Shown here in pieces: positions 51,001 to 59,311 of a stretch of DNA of 64,000 nucleotides (its first letter is position 1; the number at the start of each line of letters is the position of its first letter). The stretch covers positions 1 through 64,000 of the forward strand of contig NZ_BMQY01000012.1 of the NCBI RefSeq assembly GCF_014648355.1. Reading direction: 5' to 3'. Made by a program: the position numbers and the translations under genes. This DNA comes from Couchioplanes azureus. Lineage in GTDB: Bacteria > Actinomycetota > Actinomycetes > Mycobacteriales > Micromonosporaceae. Below the pieces are notes generated by a model, which was not told where the DNA came from, searched no databases, and saw only the letters and a list, made by a program, of their open reading frames with translations.

Positions 51001-51661
51001 ACGCCCCGGCGGGCCACGCGCCGGAGGCGGCCGGGCTCATCCAGAACGACGACGGGTCGTTGGCCGAGCCGGAGCCGATGGTTCCGGTGTCGCCCTTGAC
51101 GGTGATGGTGAACGTACCGCCGATGCGGGGTGTGCCCGCCGACACGGTGACGCTGGTCAGCTTGTTCGCCGCCGCCTTGATGGTCTCCTCGACGGCGGTG
51201 AAGCCGCCGGTGTCCGCGCACACCTGACCGGAGCCGGGCAGGTCGGGGCGGCCCTGCCAGACGCTGACGGTGTGCCGTTGCGCCGTGGCGCTCTGCGCCT
51301 GCGCGGTGAGGTAGAAGAACCGCGACGCCGAGGCACCGGCGCCGAGCACGGGCACCTGCTGCGCGGACGGCTGCCCGGAACCCAGGGCGACGGAGCCGCC
51401 GGCGAAGTCGGTGAGCGAAACCCACAGGTCGTTGCGCGCGCTGCCGGACGTGTCGGTGATCCGGTAGCCGGCGTACGCGCCGCGCAGCACCGGCGTCGAC
51501 GAGGTGTCGATGTAGAAGTTGGGCCCGTGCAGGGCGGCGACGGTCAGCCCGGCCGACGTGCAGGACGGCGGCAGAGCTACGGCGGGGGCGGCCGTGGCGA
51601 CGACGGTGGTCGCGGTCACGGTGAGGCCGGCCACACAGCCGGCGAGGAGACGACGCTTCAC
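48074..51661 (-). CDS. Secreted cadherin/Ig-like tandem-repeat protein with C-terminal OmpA-like domain
   Basis: The 1195-aa protein has a signal peptide (cleavage near AVA|LPP). A unique N-terminal part of about 400 residues is followed by seven or so repeats of about 90 residues with the signature GNDIDLDADPLTVTGAGQPG...YTPANGFTGADSFSYTV (Cadherin_5/VCBS-type). After a further Ig-like domain, an OmpA-like peptidoglycan-binding domain closes it (VVYFPVSEFSLDANARRVLNTVA...GHTDADGT...LSQRRAAQVAAYF...NKAVNRRVEIYIG). It is probably a large cell-wall-bound adhesin or scaffold. OmpA domains are not common on such repeats in Gram-positives. The start is GTG 51661. Confidence 0.9.
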   Translation of the reverse strand: MKRRLLAGCVAGLTVTATTVVATAAPAVALPPSCTSAGLTVAALHGPNFYIDTSSTPVLRGAYAGYRITDTSGSARNDLWVSLTDFAGGSVALGSGQPSAQQVPVLGAGASASRFFYLTAQAQSATAQRHTVSVWQGRPDLPGSGQVCADTGGFTAVEETIKAAANKLTSVTVSAGTPRIGGTFTITVKGDTGTIGSGSANDPSSFWMSPAASGAWPAGAYRLVGTSLSFTGGDSYTDLLRVSGLSSASKEYTAVYTFRAVGFTSSDTSVLPVQQIASGTQIKHTDLGSIASLPAISPSVNDLTVSASASPAKLPDTGGTAAYQATVSGSAGAVLDSFTATVPAGATLVPGSVRWRGTPVPDGVPTGSALVFQGPFAVAGTADTLAFDLALPAVPGNRSTAVVATVGSATIDTTPALTDHAPATGTVNVNTFPAAGDDTVTVGDNRTSTVSVLGNDIDLDADPLTVTGAGQPGNGSVSVVDGVVSYTPANGFTGADSFSYTVADGRGGTGTATVNLTVLAPSGNPAQAQDDTATAVAGTPTTIGVLINDTGQGLAVTSVTAPGHGTATITAGGAGVEYAGTAPYTGADTFTYTVTDLAGNTSTGTVTVTVTAPVVPPVTTPPAALIVTADEADTPSGAPVTLHPLTNDSGDGPLSVLSAGPAAHGTVILGGDDVTYQPASDHWGTDSFTYTVQDAHATTGTGTVTVTVLPTAAPAADTTTVDFRTATLINVLANDPAGATVAAVTPASHGTVTLHGGTVRYAPAGGYTGADSFTYRLTGGPSFATVTVTVAGPALAAAGDSVTAVRGAAGRIDVLGNDLGTGLTVEQVTPAAHGTAELRADGVWYTSHAAFRGTDTFTYRVRDAAGQTATAAVHVTVPNAAPAIVAMPSRTVTAGETLVVPFTTGDPNGDDLVLTAGTPTGTEGAATRIRRTVSGTTLTLTVDPRFSGVVTIPVEVRDDEASAATALTVTVLPAPVTAVTGTILADPGAGTSLAAPVYVDGRPTSRTLSTRVDSAVSWRPSPAANLVGYRVTLNGNRVCTVPATVRTCRISSVALDSGDAVRVVAVGAQGTLAEPVAARITPPGATNRLLAVVYFPVSEFSLDANARRVLNTVARQARTYGFGTALMVGHTDADGTAGSNATLSQRRAAQVAAYFRRTYTGLRATHTGRGETQPVRPNTSDRNKAVNRRVEIYIG

Positions 51662-51795
51662 AGAGCCAAGATCGGCAGCTTCGGCGAACGAATGAGGCCC
51701 CGGGGACGCCGCTTTGTTTCATTCCGGGAGCAAGGCACCGCGCTGCTCCGGAACATGAAATACCTTCCGGGCACCAGGTGACGTAGCGTGCTGCC

Positions 51796-54700
51796 GTGGC
51801 TTCCTCTCCATTGGAGACAGGTGATCAAGTCGCCTCGATAGTGGGTGCGGCCGCGGGCGTCCTGTCGCTCGTGCTGTCGGTCGTCACGCTCGCCCTTCAG
51901 CGCCGGGCCGGGCAGCCCTCCCGCGCCGGCCGGCGGTGGGCCGGTCTGGGCCTGTCCGCGGCGCTGCTCTCCATCGCCGTGGTGCTCGCACGACGGGTCT
52001 GGGAGCTGACCTGGCACGGGATCGACTGGCTGACGCTCGGCTCCGGCGGGGTGGCGCTGGCATCGCTGGTCGCGGCGGGGATCGCCCGCGGCCGGGTGCC
52101 GAAGCTGACCGGGCCGCTCCGGGCCCTGCTCGAGCAGCAGTACGCCGAGGCCGAACAACCGTGGTACGACTTCGGAGCGCTCTGTCCGCCCGGCCATCGC
52201 TTCATCTACGTCGAGCAGCGCACCACCCCGGTACGGCGGCGGACCGCGCCGGAGGGGCGCCTGCTCACGGTCGCCGAGATGCTCCAGCGGAGCAGGAACG
52301 TCACCGTGTCCGGCGGCCCGGGCGCCGGGAAGTCCTTCATGGTCGCCGAGATCGTCCTCCGGAGCGCGAGATGGTGGCTCTCCGCACGGGGGTGGTCGCG
52401 TCCCGGAGGCGCACCGTACGGGCCGGTGATCCCGGTCGTCGTTCAGGCGCGGGCCCTGCTCGACGCGGACCTTCCCGCCGCGCTGGCCACGACGTGGGGA
52501 CATGTGGACGGTGTGACCCGCGAGCTGTTCACCCGGCCGCCGGCGCCGTACGCGTCATGGCTGATATTGATCGACAGTCTGGACGAGGTGGTGGATCCGG
52601 CCGGGCGCGCCAGGATCCTGCGCCGGGTCGGCGCGTACCTCGACACGGACGGCACCGGGAGCCGGGTCGCCGTGGCCAGCCGCCCGCTGTCCGAGGGCGA
52701 GCTGAGGGAGCTGTGGGCCCGCGACGTCCAGTCGTTCCGGTTACGGTCCTTCACCGCCGACGACGTCCGCGCTTTCGCACTCGGCTGGTTCACCTTCCGG
52801 CTCGGCGCGCCATCGGGGGTCCAGGAGGAGGTCGGCCGGTTCCTGTCCCGGATCCGGTCGGCGGGCCTGGAACCCGTGGTACGGGTGCCGCTGCTGTGCA
52901 GCATGGCCGCGCTGGTCTACGACGCCGACCGGGATCAGGAACTGCCGACCAGCCGCGCCGACCTCTACGGGGAGTTCATCGGGCTGCTGCGCCGCAGCCG
53001 CGACGGCGTCGAGCCGTCCGGCGCCTTCGACGTCTGGCTGGCGACCGAGCTGAGCCACCTGCTCACGACTTTGGCGGTGGCCCAGATCAGGCAGGACCGG
53101 CGCCGCCTCGTGGACGTCGCGGCGGACTGGGTCCGCGCGAACGCTCCGGACGACCTGCGCGCGGCGCCGCAGGCCGCCTGGATAGGTACGGTGCGCAGCC
53201 GCCTCATGGCCAGTGGGCTGTGCACGCTGCAAGGACCCGACATCGCCTTCATCCATCACAGCGTGGCGGAGTACCTTGCCGCGGATCCTTGCAGCGGGTG
53301 CTGGGAGCCGGAGGGGATTCGCGCTGGATTGCTGGACACAGCGACGCGCAGCGCGGCGTTGTTCGCGTTGGCCCGCTCCGGCCTCGCGGCGGAGCCGGTC
53401 GTCGAGAACCTGCTGGACGGCGGGCCGGAGAATCTGCTGGCTGCCGGCCTGGTCCTCGCCGACGGCATCCGGGTGGCGCCGCCGCTGCGCCGGCGGGTCA
53501 TCGACGCGCTCTTCGAGATCCTCCGCGGTGACGACGCGAGTGCACCCGACTGCCTCGCCGTGCTGCTCTCCCTGGCAGCCGCCGAGGAGACGCGGCTGAG
53601 GCTCGAGACGCTCGCGCAGGACGGCACGGAGAGCGTCTGGGTTCGCGCCACCGTCGCGGATGCGCTCGCCGATCTGGGTTCGCCGGCCGGCCCGCGGGCA
53701 CTCCGGGACCTCGCCTCGGGCAGGTCGACCGCGGACGCCGTCGTCCGGCGGTGGGCGGCTGCCCGGCTCGCTGCCCGGAGCCAGCCCGCCCCGGCGAGCC
53801 GGCCGGCCGCGGTGGCACCCGTCCCGGCGGAGACCACCGGGATGGGCGTCCTCGGCCGTCGCGCACTCAAGGAGACACTGTCCGACACCGGAGCGGCCTT
53901 GACCGACCGGATGGAGGCCGCCGCCACCCTGTATCGCCTGTCGGAGGCCGTCGCCGAGCAGGCGCTGAGGGATTGGGCACTTCCCGAGGCGAACGATCCG
54001 GACACCCGCTGCCGGGCGGCGACCGTCCTCAGCCAGGGCGGCGACCGGGCCGGCACCCAGGTGCTCGCCGGCCTCGCCGCGTCCACCGATCCGGAGGTAC
54101 CGGTCGAGGTGCGGCGGCGGGCGGCCCATGCCCTCCTGCCCGTCGACACCCAGGCCGGCGTGCAGGCCCTGCTGCGGATCGCGGTGGACGAGCGGGCACC
54201 ACGCCCGGAACGCCAACTGGCCGAGGCGAGCCTGGCCGATCACGGCGTCCTCGTCCCGCGCCGGCCCCGCCGCCTCCGGCAGCCTCCGGAGCCCGCGGAT
54301 CCGCTGGCGGTGATCGCCGGCGTGGTCGCACAGAGGTGGTCCCTCGAGGCGGCCCGCCAGGACAACGACTGGCTGAGTCTCGGAGCGGTGTGGACCACCC
54401 GGCGGAGACCGCGCATCGCGCTGACCGTCACGACCATGCCCGACCTGGTACGCAAGCATCGTGTGGAGGCGCCGGCGCTGCTGGCGGTGATCGGGGACGC
54501 AGGCGCCGGAAAGTCGACCACCGCCGCCGGTTTCGTTCGCGAGCAGCTGCGGAGCCGGGAGAACCACGAGGCGGTCGCCGTCCTGCTGCCGATGTCCACC
54601 TTGACCTCGGTGACGGACATTCTCGGCTGGGTGGTCGATGCCATCCCCTCGGCCTACCCGGAACTGCGCACGCACGGTGTGACGGACGAGCAGCTGTGGC

Positions 54701-55818
54701 GACTGGTCCGTTCCGGCCGGCTGCTGCTGGTTCTGGACGGGCTGGACGAGGTGCCCGCCGGCGATCGCGGACCGGTGGTGCGGGCGGTCACCGATGCCGT
54801 GACCCCGACCGGGTCGCACGTGGTGCTCACCTGCCGCACCGCGGAGTATCAGGAGTTGCTGCGCCGCGGAGCGCGGTCCACGTTGTGGCGGATGCCGGTC
54901 GTCTCGCTCGAGCGGCTTTCGGCGGGTGACATCGCCTCGGCCATGGAGAGCGGCCTGACCGCCATGGACCGCCACCGGTGGGAACCGGTGCTGACGGAGA
55001 TGCGACACAACCCCACGGGACGGACGGCGCACATCCTGTCCTCGCCGCTACTGCTGAAGCTGGCTCGCACGGTCTACAGCAGTCCCGGGACCAACCCCAC
55101 CGAGCTGCTGGATCCCACCCTCTTCCCGGCCCGGGAAACCGCCCTGCGCCACCTGCTCGACCGATTCGTGCCCGCCGTCTACGACCGGCACCGGGCCGCC
55201 CGGGCGGCCCGGTGGCTCACCTTCCTCGCCGTCCTGATGGAGCGGCAGGCGACCACGTCGTTCGCGTGGTGGCGGCTGCCCCTCGCCGTCTCCCAACCGG
55301 TCCGCAATCTCGTGGGTGTCCTGACGGCAGTGTGCCTGCTGCCGTTCGTGACGTCGATCACCGGTGAGCTTTCCTTCGCGGTGGTGCTCAGCGGCTTCTT
55401 CGGCGTCGTTGCACGGCATGCCAACGGCGTCCGCTTCCTCCCGGTCAGATGGAAGTTCCACAGCGCGAGAGGCACGCTTCGCCGCCAGCGGGTCGTCACC
55501 GGCATGACCATCGTCATCACCGGGATCAGCTCCGGCATCGGCGTCTGGATCGTCACGGACGACCCGGCAACCGGGGCGACAGCCGGAGCGTCGATCGGAC
55601 TGGCGCAAGCCGCCCTCACCCCGTGGGCCTGGTGGATCCTGGCGCGCATCTGGCTGGCCACCTCGGGGCTGCTGCCCTGGCGACTGCTCACCTTTCTCCA
55701 CGACGCCGACCGGCGCGGAATCCTGCGGTCGTTCGGCGACTCCTACGGATTCACCCACCTGGAAGCACAGCGGCACCTGGCCGGACGCGAATCCCGCGTC
55801 CCACGCCAGCGCGGATAA
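51796..55818 (+). CDS. Tandem NACHT (STAND) NTPase with membrane segments at both ends
   Basis: The 1340-aa protein has two or three N-terminal helices (about 14-97). The first NACHT has Walker A GGPGAGKS (173-180) and Walker B LILIDSLDE (256-264). An intermediate region of about 400 residues holds HEAT-like helices (ADAVVRRWAAARLAAR, VPVEVRRRAAHALLPV). The second NACHT has GDAGAGKST (900-908), LVLDGLDE (978-985) and VVLTCRTAEY. About four C-terminal helices close it. Both P-loops and both DxxDE boxes look intact. NACHT proteins are often signal-triggered oligomerising switches in phage defence or developmental control. GTG 51796; a 39-bp gap to the MFS gene suggests cotranscription. Confidence 0.85.
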   Translation: MASSPLETGDQVASIVGAAAGVLSLVLSVVTLALQRRAGQPSRAGRRWAGLGLSAALLSIAVVLARRVWELTWHGIDWLTLGSGGVALASLVAAGIARGRVPKLTGPLRALLEQQYAEAEQPWYDFGALCPPGHRFIYVEQRTTPVRRRTAPEGRLLTVAEMLQRSRNVTVSGGPGAGKSFMVAEIVLRSARWWLSARGWSRPGGAPYGPVIPVVVQARALLDADLPAALATTWGHVDGVTRELFTRPPAPYASWLILIDSLDEVVDPAGRARILRRVGAYLDTDGTGSRVAVASRPLSEGELRELWARDVQSFRLRSFTADDVRAFALGWFTFRLGAPSGVQEEVGRFLSRIRSAGLEPVVRVPLLCSMAALVYDADRDQELPTSRADLYGEFIGLLRRSRDGVEPSGAFDVWLATELSHLLTTLAVAQIRQDRRRLVDVAADWVRANAPDDLRAAPQAAWIGTVRSRLMASGLCTLQGPDIAFIHHSVAEYLAADPCSGCWEPEGIRAGLLDTATRSAALFALARSGLAAEPVVENLLDGGPENLLAAGLVLADGIRVAPPLRRRVIDALFEILRGDDASAPDCLAVLLSLAAAEETRLRLETLAQDGTESVWVRATVADALADLGSPAGPRALRDLASGRSTADAVVRRWAAARLAARSQPAPASRPAAVAPVPAETTGMGVLGRRALKETLSDTGAALTDRMEAAATLYRLSEAVAEQALRDWALPEANDPDTRCRAATVLSQGGDRAGTQVLAGLAASTDPEVPVEVRRRAAHALLPVDTQAGVQALLRIAVDERAPRPERQLAEASLADHGVLVPRRPRRLRQPPEPADPLAVIAGVVAQRWSLEAARQDNDWLSLGAVWTTRRRPRIALTVTTMPDLVRKHRVEAPALLAVIGDAGAGKSTTAAGFVREQLRSRENHEAVAVLLPMSTLTSVTDILGWVVDAIPSAYPELRTHGVTDEQLWRLVRSGRLLLVLDGLDEVPAGDRGPVVRAVTDAVTPTGSHVVLTCRTAEYQELLRRGARSTLWRMPVVSLERLSAGDIASAMESGLTAMDRHRWEPVLTEMRHNPTGRTAHILSSPLLLKLARTVYSSPGTNPTELLDPTLFPARETALRHLLDRFVPAVYDRHRAARAARWLTFLAVLMERQATTSFAWWRLPLAVSQPVRNLVGVLTAVCLLPFVTSITGELSFAVVLSGFFGVVARHANGVRFLPVRWKFHSARGTLRRQRVVTGMTIVITGISSGIGVWIVTDDPATGATAGASIGLAQAALTPWAWWILARIWLATSGLLPWRLLTFLHDADRRGILRSFGDSYGFTHLEAQRHLAGRESRVPRQRG

Positions 55819-55857
55819 TGGCGTGACAATCGCGTTCGGGGCCCGGAAACTCTCCCG

Positions 55858-57198
55858 GTGATCTTCGATGCCGTCCTCCGTCACGTGCGCCCCCCGTCAC
55901 GGCTGGCCGGACGGTTGTCCGCCCAATCGCTGCTCTTCGCCCTCGGCGAAGGCACCTTCATGACCGGCTCGGCGGTCTTCTTCACCCAGATCGTCGGGCT
56001 GTCCGCCGCTCAGGTCGGTCTCGGGCTGACCTGCGCCGGGATCGCCGCGTTCCTGGCGGCGTTGCCGATGGGCAAGCTGGTCGACCGCTTCGGGCCGAAG
56101 AGGATGTGGGCCCTCAGCGCGGCCGGGCAGGCGGCGATGTTCGCGGTGTGGCCCTTCATCACCGGCTTCCACGGCTACGTCGCCATGGCCGTCGGGATGG
56201 AGGTCATCGGTGCCCTCGGCAGCGCCGCGTACGGCGCGTACACCATCGACGCGCTGCCGCCCGAGGAACGGGTGAAGTCCCGGGCCTACATGTACTCGGC
56301 CCTGAACCTCGGCTTCACCCTCGGCTCCCTCGTCGGGGGCGTCGCCCTGGCCTTCCACTCCAACGACGTCCTGCACGCGCTGCCCTGGTTCACCGCCGTG
56401 GTCTTCCTGGTCAACGCGACCGCCATCACCCGGTTGCCGCGGGCCGCGCACGACAACCGCACCTCGGGGGACCGCAAGGCGCAGGTCCCCGGCCCGGGGC
56501 CGTTGCGCAATCCCGGCTGGCTGCTCTCGAACTTCTTCGCCGGGATCTTCTGGACCAATCAGGTGCTGCTCAACGTCGTGATCCCGTTGTGGCTCGTCGA
56601 GCAGACGGACGCACCCCGGGTGCTGCTGGCCTTCCTGTTCGGCACCAACACGGTGATGTGCATCTTCCTGCCGATGGCAGCGGCACGGGGAGTCGACGGG
56701 CTGTCCACCGCGCTGCGGGCGGTCCGGTTGTCGTCGGCCTTCTTCGTGCTCTCCTGCCTGATCACCCTGGCGACCCACGACACCGTCGGCTGGGTCACGA
56801 TCGCCCTGGTGTGGCTGGGGCACGTGACCGTGACCGGGGCCGAGCTCTACCTCTCGGCGGCCAACTGGACGTTCGAGGCGGAACTGATGGACCCCCGGCA
56901 GCGGGGCGCCTACCAGGGGGCAGGCGAGATGAGCGGCACTCTCGGCAAGGTGTGGGCGCCGGCGGTCTACACCTTCCTCGCGATGAACTGGGGCGCCACC
57001 GGCTGGTTGCTGATCGCCGGCATCATCGTGGTGGCCACCATCGCGATACACCCGTCGACCCGGCTGGCGCGACGGTTCCTCGAGAGGCACGTCCCCGCCG
57101 AGGTACTGGCCGACGCCCGTACCTCCAAGTCCCACCGGGACGAGGGCGTCCCCACCGACCAGCCGGTGCCGAACCACACCCCCGACCCGGTCCGGTAA
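55858..57198 (+). CDS. Major facilitator superfamily transporter
   Basis: The 446-aa protein has about 12 helices and the MFS loop 2-3 motif in GKLVDRFGPKRMWALS. The first half is well ordered (FALGEGTFMTGSAVFFTQIVGLSAAQVGLG), with a central cytoplasmic loop (TRLPRAAHDNRTSGDRKAQV) and a second six-helix half. The hydrophilic C-terminal tail is about 35 residues. The substrate is unknown; drug or metabolite efflux is usual. GTG 55858 follows the tandem-NACHT gene by 39 bp, so the two may share a transcript. Its last four codons form part of a hairpin. Confidence 0.9.
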   Translation: MIFDAVLRHVRPPSRLAGRLSAQSLLFALGEGTFMTGSAVFFTQIVGLSAAQVGLGLTCAGIAAFLAALPMGKLVDRFGPKRMWALSAAGQAAMFAVWPFITGFHGYVAMAVGMEVIGALGSAAYGAYTIDALPPEERVKSRAYMYSALNLGFTLGSLVGGVALAFHSNDVLHALPWFTAVVFLVNATAITRLPRAAHDNRTSGDRKAQVPGPGPLRNPGWLLSNFFAGIFWTNQVLLNVVIPLWLVEQTDAPRVLLAFLFGTNTVMCIFLPMAAARGVDGLSTALRAVRLSSAFFVLSCLITLATHDTVGWVTIALVWLGHVTVTGAELYLSAANWTFEAELMDPRQRGAYQGAGEMSGTLGKVWAPAVYTFLAMNWGATGWLLIAGIIVVATIAIHPSTRLARRFLERHVPAEVLADARTSKSHRDEGVPTDQPVPNHTPDPVR

Positions 57199-57237
57199 GG
57201 CCGGTGGGCTGCGGGCCACCGGCCTTACCGGACCGGG
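57186..57237. terminator. Perfect 22-bp inverted repeat between convergent genes
   Basis: The left arm 57186-57207 and right arm 57216-57237 are perfect reverse complements over 22 bp, around the 8-base loop GCTGCGGG. The left arm starts inside the last codons of the MFS gene and the right arm ends one base before the Hsp70 stop codon. The stem includes both TAA and its complement, so it works as a symmetrical bidirectional terminator. No nearby sequence repeats it. Confidence 0.85.
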
Positions 57238-57238
57238 T

Positions 57239-59212
57239 TCAGGACCACTTGATCGGTACGCAGTTCCCGGTCTTGTAGGTGCCGCGGCTGTCCGGAACGA
57301 GGCCGTGCCCGGACTTCGCGATCCGTGCGCACACCTTCGGCGAGTCGCCGATGGCCCGGATGAAACGCTGGTCTCTCGTCGAGATCACGGAGGGCTGCTG
57401 GTCCTCGACGTACCAGAATCCCTGCTGGTGGTCGGGGACCTGGGAGCCCATGATCTCGTCCGGGGGGTTCGTGCCGTCGCTGCCGTAGAGATGCAGGTGG
57501 AACCCGCCTTTGATGGTGGGCGTGGTGCCGGCGAATCCCGCGTCGTATGCCACGGTGAACCGGCCGTCGGCGACGGTCGCCGAGGTCAGGCAGACCCAGC
57601 GGGTGTTGCGCTTGATCTCGGTCGTGCACTGTTCGTCCGCCGGGAGGGTGGGCTTGCCGGCCGCCGGGGCCACGGGCTTGCCGCCCTTGTCGCCGCCCGC
57701 CTCGGCGCGGTTGCCGCCGGTCAGGACCCACGCCGCGGCGCCACCGCCGAGCAGCAGGACCAGCGCCGCACCCACCGCGATCAGGGCGACCCGGCCCCGT
57801 TTGGCCGGCGGTTCCGGCGCCGCCGCCGCGGAGCCGGCGGCCGGTGCGGCGGTGGTCGATGCGTAAGTCCTGGTGCGGGCGGGCCGGCCGGCCGGGCCGG
57901 CGGGCGCCGGGAGGCCCGCGGGACCGGTCACGGGCGCACCGGGAAGAGCGGGCGCGTCGACGCGCGATGCCGGATGCGGAATCACGGGTTCGCCGTGGAA
58001 CGTCGCCCGGACCGGCCCGGCCGCTGGTGGCGCCGGCCTGGCGGGCGGGGCCGCGGGTGCCGCCTGCCGGCTCGGCGGGGCCGCGGGTGCCGCCTGCCGG
58101 CTCGGCGGGGCCGGGCTGGGCACCGCGCCGGCGGCGCTCGCGGGCCTGGTCAGTGCTCCGCCGGCCAGCCATGCCGCGCCGAGGGCGACCGAGTGCTTGG
58201 GATGGGCGTCGACCACCACCGGCCGTCCCAGCTCCGAGCCGACCAGCTGGGACACGATCGGCATCCGGGACGAGCCACCCGCCAGCAGCACCGAGTGCAC
58301 CTGTTCCGGCGCGCAGTCGGCGGACCGCAGCGCCCGCTGGAGCGCCTCGACGGAGGTGTGCAGCGCCGGCCGGACCATCGTCTCGAACTCGGCCCGGGTG
58401 AGCCGGATCTCCGTGGACACATCGGGCAGCAGGACCGGGATGGTCGTGTCGGTGTCCGCCGACAGCGCCTCCTTGGCCTGGACGCACTCGTCCCGCAGCC
58501 GGGCCACGGCGTTGATCACCGCGGGGTCGTCCTCGTCGAGCTCCTCCAGCTTGCCGTCGAGTGCGGTACGGACATGGTGGAAGACCGCCGCGTCGAAGTC
58601 GCTGCCGCCGAGCCGCTCGATGCCTTCCGGCTGCCCCATGACCTCGAAGCCGGTCGCCGTCTTGCGCAGCACCGCGGCGTCGAAGGTGCCGCCGCCGAGG
58701 TCGTACACGGCCACGACGGTGCCCGGCTCGACGCGTTGCTGCTGGGTGTAGTTGACCGCCGCCGCCTCGGGTTCGGTCGTGTACGTCACCGGCAGATCGA
58801 GGCCGGCCATGCGGATGGCCTGGCGGAAGAGGTCCATCTTGTACGGACCCCAGTTCGCGGGGTGCGAGACGCAGAGCGCGGTGGGCAGGCCGCCTTCCCG
58901 GCCGGCCACCTCGTCGACCACCCACCGGAGCAACCGCGACATCAGCGCCTCGGCCGACTGCGGCACACCGCCGAGCAGGATGGGGGTGGTGTCGCCCAGC
59001 CGCCGCTTGAACTCGCGGGCGACCCGTTGCGGTTCGGAGAGTCCCCGGCGATGTGCCGCGTCTCCGGTCAGGAACGTCTCGTCCTGACGGAGCAGCACCA
59101 CCGAAGGGATGGCCGCGCTCCGGTCGCCGAGCGAGACGGTCTCCGCCCGGCCGTCCCGCCAGATCGCCGCCGCCGTGAAGGTGGTTCCGAGGTCAATGCC
59201 AAGCGCGTACAT
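57239..59212 (-). CDS. Membrane-anchored Hsp70-family protein with outer C-terminal domain
   Basis: The 657-aa protein has a full Hsp70 ATPase fold (1-350): GIDLGTTFTAAAI, VYDLGGGTFDAAV and VLLAGGSSRMPIV. In place of the substrate-binding domain there is a Pro/Ala-rich linker of about 120 residues, including two PPSRQAAPAA repeats. A helix (VALIAVGAALVLLLGGGAAAWVL, about 480-505) and an outer domain of about 135 residues with four cysteines follow. It therefore couples a cytoplasmic ATPase to an extracytoplasmic module. ATG 59212 has GGAG about nine bases upstream. It follows the dynamin gene by 99 bp on the same strand. Confidence 0.9.
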   Translation of the reverse strand: MYALGIDLGTTFTAAAIWRDGRAETVSLGDRSAAIPSVVLLRQDETFLTGDAAHRRGLSEPQRVAREFKRRLGDTTPILLGGVPQSAEALMSRLLRWVVDEVAGREGGLPTALCVSHPANWGPYKMDLFRQAIRMAGLDLPVTYTTEPEAAAVNYTQQQRVEPGTVVAVYDLGGGTFDAAVLRKTATGFEVMGQPEGIERLGGSDFDAAVFHHVRTALDGKLEELDEDDPAVINAVARLRDECVQAKEALSADTDTTIPVLLPDVSTEIRLTRAEFETMVRPALHTSVEALQRALRSADCAPEQVHSVLLAGGSSRMPIVSQLVGSELGRPVVVDAHPKHSVALGAAWLAGGALTRPASAAGAVPSPAPPSRQAAPAAPPSRQAAPAAPPARPAPPAAGPVRATFHGEPVIPHPASRVDAPALPGAPVTGPAGLPAPAGPAGRPARTRTYASTTAAPAAGSAAAAPEPPAKRGRVALIAVGAALVLLLGGGAAAWVLTGGNRAEAGGDKGGKPVAPAAGKPTLPADEQCTTEIKRNTRWVCLTSATVADGRFTVAYDAGFAGTTPTIKGGFHLHLYGSDGTNPPDEIMGSQVPDHQQGFWYVEDQQPSVISTRDQRFIRAIGDSPKVCARIAKSGHGLVPDSRGTYKTGNCVPIKWS

Positions 59213-59311
59213 CGATGGGTGCTCCGATTATGGTGATCAAGACAGGGCTCAGGTCGTCGCACGACACACGTCGCGGCGGGTCGACCGGTTCGATCGCGAC
59301 TCAGCCGTCAC

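Noticed and set aside
48789..51722. Long minus-strand ORF in another frame of the OmpA-repeat gene
   Set aside because: Arg/His-rich shadow of the real frame, with no domain pattern of its own.
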